From: Daldinia sp. FL1419
Lineage: Eukaryota > Ascomycota > Sordariomycetes > Xylariales > Hypoxylaceae
DNA: 64,000 nt
Direction: 5' to 3'
NCBI GenBank assembly: GCA_025201765.1
Contig: MU623375.1
Span: 186,001-250,000 of the forward strand
Shown: positions 23,125 to 34,908 of the stretch, in pieces
How the letters are laid out: every line of letters begins with the position of its first letter
Numbering within the stretch: the first letter of the stretch is position 1
Program-made: the position numbers and the translations under genes
Notes under the pieces: model-generated
What the model saw: only the letters and a program-made list of their open reading frames with translations
What the model was told of the DNA's origin: nothing
Database searches by the model: none

Positions 23125-25638
23125 GCTACCTAGATATAAGGTGATTATATCCTAAAGAAGGAATTAAAGTGATCAAATAAAAGAATTAATAGAGGTAACT
23201 GCTGGTAATGGTAGCGCGTTCAAAACCTGGAACAGACGATATATTCAACAAGAGAGCAAATTCATAAACTATCGTAAAACTTATAAGAGAATATAACGAT
23301 TTTCTAGAGCTTGACCTGATCAGACAAGAATCAACTCTTGAGGGCCTATATATTGAAAAGGAGCTCTAATAGTGAACAGGAGCTCTAATAACTCCTGCAG
23401 GAACCAGAGGTTTGAATGAGATAAAGCATGCAAAGTGATTATATCCTGGGGAAGGTATTAAAGTGATCAAATAAACAATTAATAAGGGTGACTGCTGGCA
23501 ATGGTAGCAGGCGCTCAAGAAATAGAATAGACGATATATTCAACAAGAGAGAGAAATCATAAACTATTATAAGAAGCTATGAGATAAACTGATGATTCTG
23601 AAGAGCTTGACCTGATCAGACAAGAATCAACACTTGGGGGCTTATATATTAAACAAGGGCTCTAATTCAGGGTTAATACTAGCTCTAATAGCTCCTGGAG
23701 GATATGCCGTGCCCTGCACTTCAGCTACCCCATAACAAATTAGGTATATCCTGAAGAAGGTATTAAGGTGATCAATAAAAGGCCAATAGAGGTGACTGTT
23801 GGTAATGGTAGCTGGCGCTCAAAAGATAGAATAGACGATATACTCAACAAGAGACAAGAAGGTCGTAAGAAGCTATCAGAAAAGTTGAATAAATTGATGC
23901 TTGAGAAACTGAATTGATCAGACAAGAGCCAACTCTTCAGGGCCTATATATTGAACATGAGCTCTAATAGCTCCTGGAGGATATGCCCTACACTTCAACT
24001 GAACATAACAAACTAGAGGTTGTATGAGCTGGAGGATACAAGGTGTCTATATCCTGAAGAGTGTATTGAAGTGATCAGGTAGAATAAGTATTACAGGTAA
24101 TTGCTTGCCAATAGTAGCACATACGATGAGGTTATATTCTATAAGAGGACAAAGAGTGTATATATTCGTATGAAATTCTATAAAGAAACTGATCATGTAG
24201 AACCTGAAGAACCTGAAGAGCCTGAGCTGATCAGACAAGAAAGACAACTTTCGAGGGCCTATTTATATCCAAAAGAGCTGTGGAGACCTTGGAGGGTTTG
24301 GCTCTATGGAGGCTAATAGGGTTTCTGCAGGGTAGCATCTATTACCTAATCATACTACCCCATAACAGGCCAGAGGCTGTATGAGAAAGAGGATGCAAGG
24401 TGACTATATCCTGAGGAGAGTATTGAGATGATCGGGTAGAAGAACTAGTAGAAATGACTGCTTGCCAATGGTAGCGCGTACGATGAGGTTATAAACAAGA
24501 AAAGGGTACATTATTCGTATAAAGCTCTATGAAAGAAAACCTGAAAGAACTATATAGAACTTGAACTGATCAGGTAAGAAAGCAACTACTGAATACCTAT
24601 TTATATCCAAAAGAGCGTGTAAATCTTAGAAGGGGGGGGTGTTCCATAGTTTAGTAGGGTCTTACAAGGTGGTTCCTATTATATAATCACACTATCCAGG
24701 TTCGCTATATAAAAGGTGATGCTTAAGGAGCTTAATCTGATCAGATAAGAATTAACTCTTGAGGGCCTATATATTAACTATGAGCTCTAATAGCACCAGA
24801 GGTTTGAATGGAATAGAAGATATAAAGTGGTTGTATCTTAAAGAAGGTATTAAAACAATTAAATAAATAAATTAATAAAGGTGATTATTTATTAATAATA
24901 ACGCGTTCTTAGGAGGTTAATATTTAATAAGAGGATAAAAAGGGTATTAAACAGGAGCTCTGATAGCTCCTGCAGGATATGCCTTACATTTCAACTAACC
25001 CACAGCAACCAAAGGCTGTATGAGCTCGAGGATGTAAGGTAATTATATCCTAAAGAAGGTATCAAAATGATCAGGTAAAAGAACTGTTATTGAACAGGAG
25101 CTCTGATAGCTCTTGCAGGATATGCCCTGTACTTCAACTAACCCATAGCAAACCAGAGGCTGTATGAGATAGAAGATATAAGGTAACTATATCCTGAGGA
25201 GAATATTAAGGTGATCAGGCAGGAAAATTAATAAGGGTAACTGCTTGCCAATGGCAGCGCGTACGAGGTTGAATAGATAATATATTTAATAAAAGAACAA
25301 ATTCATAAATTATTATAAAATTTATAAAGAGAATATAATGGTCCTTGTGAGTTTGATCTGATCAGATAAGAAAACAATTCCTAAAGGCCTATTTATGTCC
25401 GTATGAGCCTGTAAGAACCTAAGAAGGGTAGGCTCCATGGAGGCTAATAGGGTCTTTACAGGGTAGGACCTATTACATAATCACACTACCCCGGTTCAAT
25501 ATGAAATTCTATGAGGGTGATTCTTAAAAAACCATATTGAGCTTCAACTGATCAGACAAGAAGAAAACTCCTGAAGGCCTATTTATATTCTAAAAAGCCT
25601 CTAGAAACCTTAAAAGGGTTGGCTCCATGGAGGCTAAT

Positions 25639-25873
25639 AGGGTCTAGGTCTCCACAGCTCTTTTGGTCATAAATAGGCCCTCAAGAGCTATGTTTCTTAT
25701 CTGATCAGCTCAAGTTCTTAAGCATAAAATCCTTAATTTTATTATAGAACCTTATATAAATATATATATTCTTTACCTTCTTCTTAAATATAATTTCATT
25801 ATATGTACTACTGTTGCTAAGCAATTACTTCTATTAATCTTTCTATTTAATCATTTTAATACCTTTTTTAAAA
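25639..25873 (-). repeat. Inverted partial copy of the array unit
   Basis: Read on the minus strand, this stretch shows the array landmarks in reverse: CTCCACAGCTCTTTTGG is the complement of the CAAAAGAGCTGTGGAG block, followed by the complement of GAGGGCCTATTTAT and CTGATCAG. All neighbouring units are in plus orientation. Confidence 0.75.
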
Positions 25874-25881
25874 TATAGATA

Positions 25882-26266
25882 CTGAACAGGAACTCTGATA
25901 GCTTCTGCAGGATATGCCTTGTACTTCAATTAACCCATAGCAAGTCAAAGGCTATATAAGTTAGAAGATATAAGGTAACTATATCTTAAGGAGGAGAATA
26001 AGCTGATCAGATGGAGAAACAAATATATATAATTGTTTACCAATGGTAGCGCACTTTAAGAGGATATTTTTAAAAAAGAAATTGAAATTAAATATTCTTG
26101 TATAAAGATTCTATGAAGAAATTGAGTTATAAAACCTGATAAGCCTTTCTTGATCAGATAAGAAAGATAATTCTTGAGGGCTTATTTATGTTTAAAAGAG
26201 CTGTGGAGACCTGGAGGGTCTTTACAGGGTAGTATCTATAACCTAATTGCTCTACACCGGTTCAAT
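25882..26266 (+). repeat. Full-length array unit 1 with imperfect inverted ends
   Basis: The unit starts CTGAACAGGAACTCTGATAG and ends CTCTACACCGGTTCAAT. The outer bases are near-inverted (TGAACAGG against the complement TTGAACCGG). Internal order is the same as in unit 2. Confidence 0.65.
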
Positions 26267-26381
26267 ACCTTGTATCTTCTACCTCATATAATTTTTGGTT
26301 TATTATGGATTAATTAAAATGTAAGGTATATCCTGCAGGAGTTATTAAAGCTCTTATTTAATATATTTATTTATTTATTTA

Positions 26382-26785
26382 TTGAACAGGAGCTCTGATA
26401 GCTCTTACAGGATATGCCCTATATTTCAACTAACCCATAGCAAGCCAGAAGCTGTATGAGTTAGAGGATATAAGGTGACTATATCTTGAGGAAAATAGGC
26501 TGATCGGATGGAAAAACAGATATATATAATTGTTTACCAATGGTAACGCACTTTAGGAAAATATCTTCAAAAAAAGAGACTGAAATTGTATATTCTTGTA
26601 CGAAGATTCTATGGAGAAAATGAATTATAGAACCTGATGAATCTCTGCTGATCAGACAAGAAAGACAACTCCTGAAGGCCTATTTATGTCCAAAAGAGCT
26701 ATGGAGCCTTGGAGGGCCTAGCTCTAAGAAGGAGATAGGGTCTCTACAGGGTAGTATCTATGACCTAATCGCTCTACACTGGTTC

Positions 26786-26786
<1 letters not shown>
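26382..26786 (+). repeat. Full-length array unit 2, bounded by ATTT tracts
   Basis: The unit starts TTGAACAGGAGCTCTGATAG and ends CTCTACACTGGTTCA. It directly follows a short (ATTT)n tract at about 26360-26381 and is followed by a long one, as if inserted within the microsatellite. It is similar to unit 1 throughout. Confidence 0.65.
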
Positions 26787-26853
<67 letters not shown>

Positions 26854-26855
26854 TT
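26786..26855 (+). repeat. (ATTT)n microsatellite, about 17 units
   Basis: About 70 bases of uninterrupted tetranucleotide repeat closing the repeat array. Confidence 0.95.
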
Positions 26856-27274
26856 ACTACACCGCTTTACCTAAATTATAATACAGGTATCAGGTTCATC
26901 TATTTAATATATCACAATATTAAAATAAATTATTAAAATTAAATATATATATAAATTTAAAATGTGTGGTTTTTTTTTGTTCAAGGATTGTATTTATTAT
27001 TAGGTATTAAATTCTAAAGTCGGGCTATTGTGGTGCCCCGCAGGGGTGCCCTCTTGTACAATACGCCAACGACTTGCCTTGATTGGCTCGGGGTAGCCGG
27101 GGCAGCCCCTCAGATCCCTGTAGATACCGAAAATGTTCTGAAGGCAGACCTCCGCATCTACTAGGCACCAGGTGGACGCATTGGAATTCGTCCCCAATAT
27201 ATAGTTCCCAGGTGCATAGAATTGGGTTTCGTGCAATAAATTGCCTATCAAGTCAGACTCCAAATACCGTCATC
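26856..27274. other. Leader of the DUF7730-like gene
   Basis: AT-rich until about 27000, then normal composition. This marks the border between repeat and gene, and probably contains the promoter of the gene at 27275. Confidence 0.4.
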
Positions 27275-28709
27275 ATGGTGCGAGGCGTCGGCCAATTTTT
27301 GAAATTTGCGCGGAAGAGAGATGATACGCCACCACCAGGTCCGGCGATCGCGCCGATTGATCCTGCACGTCGTAAGAAGGAGCAGAAGGTTCCGCTCGCC
27401 AGCGTGATTCTTGGGCGCCCGGATTCCATTGACTCTCAATCGCAGTCCCCTCTCTTTGGAAGGCTTCCAAGAGAGTTGCGCGATTTGATCTGGTGCTTTT
27501 CTCTGACGCGTTACGAGGATCTCGACCAACTCTACGATGTCCAAAAGCGTTATGCTAGACCCGGACAGGCTGCCCCGCTGCGGATTGCGGTTCAGCTGCT
27601 TCGGACCTGCCGCGCCGTATACGTCGAGGCTTTTCTTAAACCCTTTCAAGTAAATCCTATAATGATATTCCACGGCGATGACAAAGATATTCCCCCAGGA
27701 ACTGCGCTCATGCGGACGACGGAGAATCAATTTCTATGCAAGAAGCTGAGATTTTGGCAATTCGCGAATATATCGTCTGTAGAGACCACGGTGCAGCAGA
27801 TTAATTTAGAAGGAGGTGAGTTTATAACAGAGTACCTAGAAAGCATCAGTCAGGTATTGCACCCCTTAAACAGGTTGCTAACGTGGATATAATTAATTAG
27901 GCGGGCTCGAGCGGCTGTCTCGTCTCATCGGAACGATAGGTCGACACCGCGGACATGAAAGTCGAGGATATGCAATTACCGGTTACGCATGTTTTGTGTC
28001 GCCCGCCGAGCGCAATGAAGGTGCTGGCGAAGCGGACCTAAGGGGAGAATGTGATAGATCGCTAGAGACTAATCCACTTACTGGTAAAAAGATTACTCGT
28101 TTATCTATTCGCATGTCTCGTACCGACTGGTGGGGTTGGGAAAGCGAACCTGAGGAGGGTGAAGTATCTCCTTCGGAGAAGCTTCGTCTAGAGCCTATGA
28201 TTAATGTGACCAACCTCTGGAGGAGGCCCGATAACTACCTAGCTATGGAGAAAGGATACGAGGCGCGAAAAGCAGGCAACGAACCTGACTTTGGATTAGA
28301 CGATTTCGAAAAGCAAGGGCGCTGGGGCTCGCAGATCAAAGACTATTGGCCGGATCTCAAGTCGCTTGAGCTCGTCTTGGAGACGTTTTCGTGCAAAAAA
28401 AGCCAGCTAGATCATGTCGCGCAGTGTGCTAAGCTATGGACATTTCCGGTTGAAGACGGATTCCATCTAGTATGGGATGGCAAGGAAGAAATCACTCGGT
28501 GGCGGGGGGCTGAGTCTTACGATTACGAGCATCATCAAGACTGGTTTACGACCCAGAACGTGTCCCAAAGTGTCGAGGGCCGAAATCCAAAAGTAGCCAG
28601 ATGGAGGCCCTATCGAGACATCGAAGGAAGTGACGTTGATGGGCAGGAATTTATCATCCAGACGTTGACGTTTAATCGAAAAGGAGTTGAAGATCGTATA
28701 GCTACCTAG
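27275..28709 (+). CDS. DUF7730-like fungal protein
   Basis: Two exons join in phase: 27275-27815 and 27901-28709. The 85-nt intron has donor GTGAGT, a GCTAAC branch site and acceptor TTAG. The product is 449 aa. I start at MVRGVGQFLKFARKR; an in-frame ATG 64 codons upstream would add an unconvincing extension. The block SPLFGRLPRELRDLIWCF, then LLRTCRAVYVEAFLKPF and CKKLRFWQFANISSVE, is the F-box/HNWD-like folded region typical of DUF7730 proteins that are abundant in filamentous ascomycetes. The second exon carries MINVTNLWRRPDN, DFEKQGRWGSQIKDYWPDL and EFIIQTLTFNRK. Function is unknown; some relatives look F-box-like, so protein-protein interaction is plausible but inferred. It lies directly beside a repeat array. 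Confidence 0.8.
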
Positions 28710-30118
28710 GTACATACCTATAGATCTTAGCTGAAGTAGAGCTGTATGGGTGAGTAGCACCTAGATGATATCCTAAATCTTACGAGTTAGCTACTATTAC
28801 AGCTTTACAGGGAGCTCCGATAGGGAGAAATGAGCCTTACATACCTAACAATAGCGATTCCATTCTTCTGATAAACTACAAGACATTGTGAATTAGGTAG
28901 CTTACCTTTATGATACTGGCCATTTAAAGTAGACTAAGACTACTCGGTAGTTGATGATATACGCAGAGGAAGCCTGCCTACCTAGGTACTCAATCTGATT
29001 ATTCTTCTATCCTAGCATGTTACTGAGGCATTACAAACGATGGCATACTTGAGTCTATCACTAAATCTAGTGTCTCAAAAGAACCTAGTCTAACCTGTGT
29101 CATCGACTCTTACTAACTACCTAACTAATAGAGAAACTTGAGGGGATAGTATTTCAGCTATTGACAGATGAAAAATCGTTACATTTAAAGTTTCGTTTTC
29201 TTTTACCATGTTTTATTCTATACGCCACAGGACGGTACGAGAACGTATACATTACCTCATAACAGTACTTATCAGACGCTCAAGACTGTAACCTCCTAAT
29301 ATGTTCGACGGTCTAGGTAGTAGCTTTCTATTCGCTGCTCGAATTTGTCATGCTAGGTATATGAAGTAGTAGCACTAGTCTAGGTCATTTTTAGATGTAT
29401 AAGGGTAAGAAGAGATAATGGCAAATACGTATCTAATATTGTCTATCTTGATGTGCGGAATTCTTTGATTGTCGCAGATTTATAATTGCTTATAGGTTGC
29501 GTAGTATATTAAATCGCATATGTGCTTACACGTGCACGATCTGCCTCGCTCAGTACCCTTGCCCAAAGAATGTTCGGGCCGGATGGCTGCACTCTCGTTT
29601 CTGTCGCCAGGAATGATATAAATAAATTTGGAAAAGGGGTCTCGGCACATATTGAGATGCGCCCACATCCGTACGTGCTGGGAAGCCTGCTCCGTTCCAC
29701 CCAGAAGCGGACCTTCGCGCTGCGTTGAGCTGATGCTCCATGACGTTGAGATACTTAGGCAAAGGCTTGATTTGGCTACTGGAACACTACCGAGTATTTT
29801 ACCCCCGCTTAATATGTCCGAATGGGAATGAGTCTGCAACAGGTAATTTCGATCTCGCATAGGATTTGCTGCCCGGCCCTCTCCCTTAGATTCTGGGATT
29901 ATATTAACCGGCAAGGCCCCGTCGAGCGGCAGTTGCATCGCCATAGCCACCCAACCAATAGTCACCGGGCCCTATCGTTCAGTCCGCCTTAGCTTTCTCC
30001 GGAGAACTATGGATTCCGTCGTCTCGCCGAAGAATAAAAACATGGACGCCTGCTCGCGCCCGCCAGCTAGGCTCTTTAACCCGTCTTCTATAAGTAACTT
30101 TTTATATTCTAAGCCGAG
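28710..30118. other. Spacer between DUF7730-like and DUF1996 genes
   Basis: About 1.4 kb, no gene. Overlapping frames on both strands around 29480-29965 show no family motif. The right part is the DUF1996 promoter. Confidence 0.4.
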
Positions 30119-31290
30119 ATGCTTCTGAAATCTCTTCTATCCGCTGCGGCGGCCGCCCACATGGCTGCTGCGCAGGAACTTATGCGCTTCGGATGCTCCC
30201 AGCTTACTATCGATCGAATCGACCCGCTCGTAGAGCCAGGCAATATGCCCTCCGCACACATGCACCAAATTATCGGAGGGAATTCCCTTAATGCTTCCAT
30301 GACACCTGGAGATCATGACCCACCTACGGTTTCGACTTGCACTAGTTGTACTTACTCGGAAGACTTTTCTAATTACTGGACTGCTAACCTATATTTCCGG
30401 GCTCGCAACGGCTCATACAAAAGGGTTCCTCAATTCGCAAATCTGGGACTTAACGTCAAGGCCGGCATGACCGTTTATTATATCCGTGGCTATCAGCCGA
30501 ATGCTAAAGTGACTGCATTCCCGCCGGTGAGTGTTTTGGCCCCCCTGAAAAGATCAGGCTGACCTTTTAATATTAGGGTTTCCGAATGCTTGTTGGCGAC
30601 CCGATGAATAGACAAGCTAGCACAATGCAGAAGGGCCTCTGCTACCGCTGCGAAGCCAACATGGAACAAAATCCCTTTGGGGGAGCTCCGTGTACTGGAC
30701 AAGATACTCAGGCCTTCCCTCGTCAAGCCTGCCCAGGTGGTTGGAGAGTGACAGTTCATTTTCCATCATGTTTTGTTCGTGTAACGTGACCCCTAACATC
30801 CTTTACGTCTATTAATCATGTTAAACCTAGGACGGGAAGAATGTAGATAGCCCAGATCATAAGTCTCACGTAGCGTATCCTGCTTCGGGAACATTTGAAA
30901 GCGGTGGGGCCTGCCCTTCGACCCATCCGGTTAAAATTCCGCAAATCATGTATGAAATCATGTTCGACACGCGAGCCTTCAACAACAAGGAAGACTGGCC
31001 CGAGGACGGCTCTCAACCCTTTGTCTGGAGTATGAACGATACCACAGGATATGGCCTGCACGGCGATTATCTGTTCGGCTGGAAGGGTGATGCGCTCCAG
31101 AGGGCTATGGACGGCAAATGTTCCGGCGACCGCTGCGCGCCGCTGCAGAGGCAGACTGACCAGGCCGCCATCGACTGTGTCAAGTCCCAGAGTGTTAAGG
31201 AAGATATTGGCGACGAATGTGAGTGATCTTATTTTTGTATAAGACGGATGCTAATCATTCCTAGGGCTACCCAACCTACCTGGCTGGTAA
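30119..31290 (+). CDS. Secreted DUF1996-domain protein
   Basis: Four exons fit in phase: 30119-30526, 30577-30774, 30831-31218 and 31265-31290. The product is 339 aa. The N-terminus MLLKSLLSAAAAAHMAAAQ is a signal peptide. DUF1996 hallmarks: MRFGCSQLTIDRIDPLVEPG, HMHQIIGGNSLNASM, CTSCTYSEDFSNYWTA, the short GFRMLVGD block, DSPDHKSHVAYPASGTFE and HPVKIPQIMYEIMFDTRAF. The last exon is only 26 nt and gives a typical WLPNLPGW end. The second intron begins with a weak GTTCGT donor; family members usually have Cys-Trp-Asp-Gly there, whereas this model gives Cys-Phe-Asp-Gly. A GTAACG donor two codons later is an alternative. DUF1996 proteins are secreted fungal proteins of unknown activity, often seen in lignocellulose secretomes. 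Confidence 0.87.
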
Positions 31291-31823
31291 ACCGGCTTTT
31301 CTTTGAGATATCAGCCATGCACACAGTCGCACCGGGCTTGGGATCAAATAGCCCACATGGTTATTGTACGGGGCTAGAGAAGCGTTGTCATTCTATAAGA
31401 CTGGAATTATTCAATTTGTTCCTAGGAGAAAGGTACCTAGGTACCTATGTACCTATTGAAGTGAAGATGCGGCGTTATATAAGGTTTGCGGGTGTGGATA
31501 CGCGCTAACGTCCCGAGAGCCTTACCTTAAGTAGGTAGGTACCTAGGTACTTAGAGGTACTTAGTACAATGTTTTGTCAGTACTAGATATCCAGCCCAAC
31601 CTCATTCTCTGTGAATCACTACCTAAGTCAAGTAAAGCGAGGAAGCACCATATGCGAGATTACCTAGGCGCATTTGAATCTCTATTCTATTCATATAACT
31701 AGATGCATTTGTAGAATTCACATGGCAAAGTTATGCGTCAAGGATGAGTAGTCTAACAATTAGTATTATGGATTATATACGGGATTTTTATACTGCTCAA
31801 CGATAGGTCTTTCATATTATATC
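31291..31823. other. Spacer with CCTAGGTACC palindromes between convergent genes
   Basis: It lies between convergent genes (DUF1996 + and GH3 -), so it should contain both terminators. It holds a dense cluster of CCTAGGTACC palindromes at 31430-31560. Confidence 0.5.
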
Positions 31824-34800
31824 TCAAGATAGCGAGGCACTTAGCGTCAACTTACGACTACTAGGGCCGACGAACACGGTTTTAGGAGAGTTCGTAATGA
31901 TCCAATTTTGAGATTCGACGTCCCAATTGCTTACATCACGTCGCGTTAAATCCGCTGTGAAAACTGCCGTGCAGCCGGGTTCAATCCGAATTCGATCGAA
32001 CCCGCGAAGGACCACGGGCGCATCATTCTGTCCGCCGAGGGAAACATAAAGTTGTGGGACCTCATCCCCAACCACGTCGCCGGTATTGGTAATCTTAGCG
32101 GTCACCGTATACAATATGTCGAATAATTGATGGTTACCACCTGGCTGATTCTTGAGGCCTGGCCCAGCAGGATTGAGGTGCTGTGCGGTGGATTCTAAGG
32201 CTCCCGATGGGAGGAATTCTTCCGCTGTCTTGCCGAACTCGGGGTCCATGGATGCGTCCGCGAGTGACGACGTCGTGTTTACGTACGGATAAATGTACTG
32301 CCAAATATAAGGGAAAGAAGCTTCTGGAAAGAGATAGTCTTCGAGATCTGTTGAATAGTTACCAAAGGTTGGGGCTTCGCTACCCTTGCCAGTTGTGGGC
32401 TCGTACTCCTTGACGTTGGCCTTCTCGACTCGGATGTCCGAGTACTCGAACGTCGTATAGGATAATCCGAATCCGAACTCGAATATAGGATCAGTCTTGG
32501 CGTTATCCAAGGCTCGATAATCGATAAATATACCCTCAGTAAAGTCTTGCTGTGGTGCTCCGTTGCCGTTGTTGGGTTCATATAAAATGTCGGCACCGTA
32601 GTCTTCTCGCTTCTTGGCCCATGTGAAGGGAGTCCGGGCGGCAGGGTTAACCTTGCCGTAAAGTACATCGACAATCGAACGACCGCTTTCTTGACCCGGT
32701 AAGCCCGCCCACAGGATGGCGGTGACATTAGGCGAGTCGTACCAGCCCGATACGAGCGTAGGCCCAACCGAGTGTATAACGACTATGGTGTTGTTGCACA
32801 GAGAGGAAACGTTTTTAATCAGTTCATCGCCGTTTCCCCAAAGCGTTAAATTTTTACGGTCACCTTCATTTCCATCCACATTAATGAACCCCTCGCCAGA
32901 GTCGGCATTCACAAATACCAGGGCAGTGGCACCCTCTTGCTTGACTAAGGCTTCGATCGCCGCTGATGCCGAATTGTTCAAAATGGCTTCGATCCGGGTA
33001 CGGTCCTCGAGCGCCTGTACCTGTAATGCATCGATGGGAGCGACGAGGTAGGGAAAGTCGGCAGTTCCTGAGCCCCATCCCATAGCGAGAGTCCCGCTAT
33101 CACAACCTCTATCAGGACAAGAATTAGGACCCGAGGGATTAGGACCGGCGTCTTCTCCGATGACTGCGAGGAACTTGGGCTTCTTCAGCGGGAGAGCGCC
33201 ATCGTTTTTGAGTAGCACGGTTGACTTAGCGGCTACCTCTCGGATAAGATCGCCGTGATCTTCTTGTGCATCCACGTGCCAGTTGATTTGCTGATAACCC
33301 TCGTTGGCAGCAAAATGAATCGGCCCAAAAGTATCTCGAGTCCATGAATCAAAATTGATAGGAATTTGGTCTAAAGTCCTACCGACCTTAAAGTATGCCG
33401 CCATGATTCTCATTGCCATGTCATCTATTCGGTATTGGGGTATCGTCCCGTTCAAAACTGCTAGGGTAAGATTCGTACCCCAAAAGCTAAACCCCGAATT
33501 GAAGACGGTGTCTCCGGGCATCGTCATATCAAGCCCAGCTACGGCGCTGGCTACACCGCTATGTTGAGCCTGCCAGTCGCTCATTATGAACCCCTGAAAT
33601 CCCAACTCGCTCTTTAGAAGCCCGTTTAACGCCTTGGAGCTATAGGGGAAAGCGACCGCGTTAGCATGGAAACAGACCCAATCCGCATTCTCGGCACCTA
33701 CTTTTGACAAGAGTATGAATTATTGATTTGCGTATAGGCACACATGATAGAACCGACGCCAGCTTGGACCGCATCTACGAACGGCCAGAGGTATAACTCA
33801 TGCATTGTCTTGTCGTCAATATTGGACGACAAGGTGTCGGAGATGTTATAGCCACGGTCTTGAGACTCACCGACTTGCCTGAAATGTTCTGCGCTTAGGT
33901 TAGCAGCCGCGTTCCGGGACGAATCGTTCGACGCTTCTGACCTTGCTCATTACCGACGAAATGCTTAGCACAAGCAATTACTCCTGCATCTTGAATGCCT
34001 TTGATAGACTCGGCCATAGCCACGCCGGTTAGATAAGGATCGGGACTGAACCCTTCCCAGCCACGCCCGCCAGCCGGCGCCCTCCCCAGAGGCCCAGCCA
34101 CCGGCCCCAGGAGAACATCGACGCCTTTAATCTTGTTCTCCTCACCCATAGCCTTACCTCGTCTATACATGAGTTCCCTATCAAACGAAGCAGCCACCGT
34201 TTGACCAGACGTGAAAGCTGAGACGTAATCCGCAAAGCGGATGCCCAACGGAGAGTCCTGCAAACAGAGACTTCGGAACCCCAGCCTAGGAATAGAACCA
34301 ACTTGGCCAACGCATTGCTCCCCTTGCCAGCTAAATTTCATCAGTTGATTTAGTTCTTAGCTCGTTTAGAGTACAACTTACCCGACTCCCGTTGTTAAGT
34401 TCACTTTCTCCGCTAGGGTAAGCTGAGAGACAAACTCCTTAGCTTTGGCGTAGGCATCCTCCCATCCTCGCGCGGTAGGGTTCATCCATGGCGAAGGATA
34501 GTGCGGCTCAGAGTAGGAAAGATCTCGCTTTTCGACCTGGGAGTTGTCAGATATGACGAACTGCGAAATCGGCAATATTTGTGCCAAAGACGTGTAGAGT
34601 TGCATAGCGAAAGTGCATCCGGTTGGAGTATGATCAAGATTGTAACGTAAATAATAGCCTGGAAAGGCTTCTGAATTTCAACCACTAGGTTTCGTATATA
34701 ATACGACTGACGCGAACGAGTCCAAGTCTCACTATCAAACCAACGGAGATGGAATCAATGGCAGTATTCTCGGTATAATGGATTACACGAAGAGGGTGCG

Positions 34801-34908
34801 AAAACGTTCGAGAGGAATACAGAAGGCCACATGAGGGGAACGACTAACCGCATTCGCTGCTGCATACCCAGTTGCCACCAATAGGGCGACCCACGAAGCG
34901 TACCGCAT
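31824..34908 (-). CDS. Secreted GH3 beta-glucosidase
   Basis: Glycoside hydrolase family 3 beta-glucosidase, which would release glucose from cello-oligosaccharides outside the cell. Exons: 34908-34849 (signal peptide MRYASWVALLVATGYAAANA), about 34536 or 34560 to 34382, 34330-33942, 33888-33702, and 33639-31824. The joins GVG-WQGEQC, NEQ-EHFRQ and SCQ-NSKALNG restore conserved family blocks. The product is about 868-876 aa, as in Aspergillus BGL1-type enzymes. Motifs: YPSPWMNP, LTLAEKVNLTTG, CLQDSPLGIR, LLGPVAGPLGR, CAKHFVGNEQ, and the nucleophile Asp in GFIMSDWQ. The C-terminal fibronectin III-like region has VAPQLYVSLGG-like VPQLYVSLGG and VLRGFDRI. A KR processing site precedes DLSYSEPHYPSPW. 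The long first intron (about 290-310 nt) and exon-2 start are uncertain. An in-frame ATG at 34920 is an alternative start. Confidence 0.9.

Larger units (their letters stand above)
22051..26785 (+). repeat. Array of decayed ~300-400 bp repeat units
   Basis: A degenerate tandem/nested array of about 4.7 kb. Recurrent landmarks occur in the same order in each unit: GAACAGGAGCTCTAATAGC, then TATATCCTGAAGAAGGTATT, then TGATCAAATAA, then CAATGGTAGC, then CTGATCAGACAAGAATCAAC, then GAGGGCCTATTTAT, and in longer units CATGGAGGCTAATAGGGT and CTACCCCGGTTCAA. The landmark CTGATCAG recurs near 22276, 22562, 22842, 23001, 23316, 23611, 24227, 24566, 24737, 25358, 25548 and 26649. Differences between units are mostly C/G versus T/A, as expected of repeat-induced point mutation. 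No coding capacity is present. Confidence 0.85.

Noticed and set aside
22822..24316. Short open frames inside the repeat array as genes
   Set aside because: They coincide with repeated landmarks (GAGGGCCTATTTAT..) and recur in decayed form in neighbouring units.
22051..26785. CRISPR-like array
   Set aside because: Unit size of 300-400 bp, no short repeat/spacer alternation, and the genome is eukaryotic.
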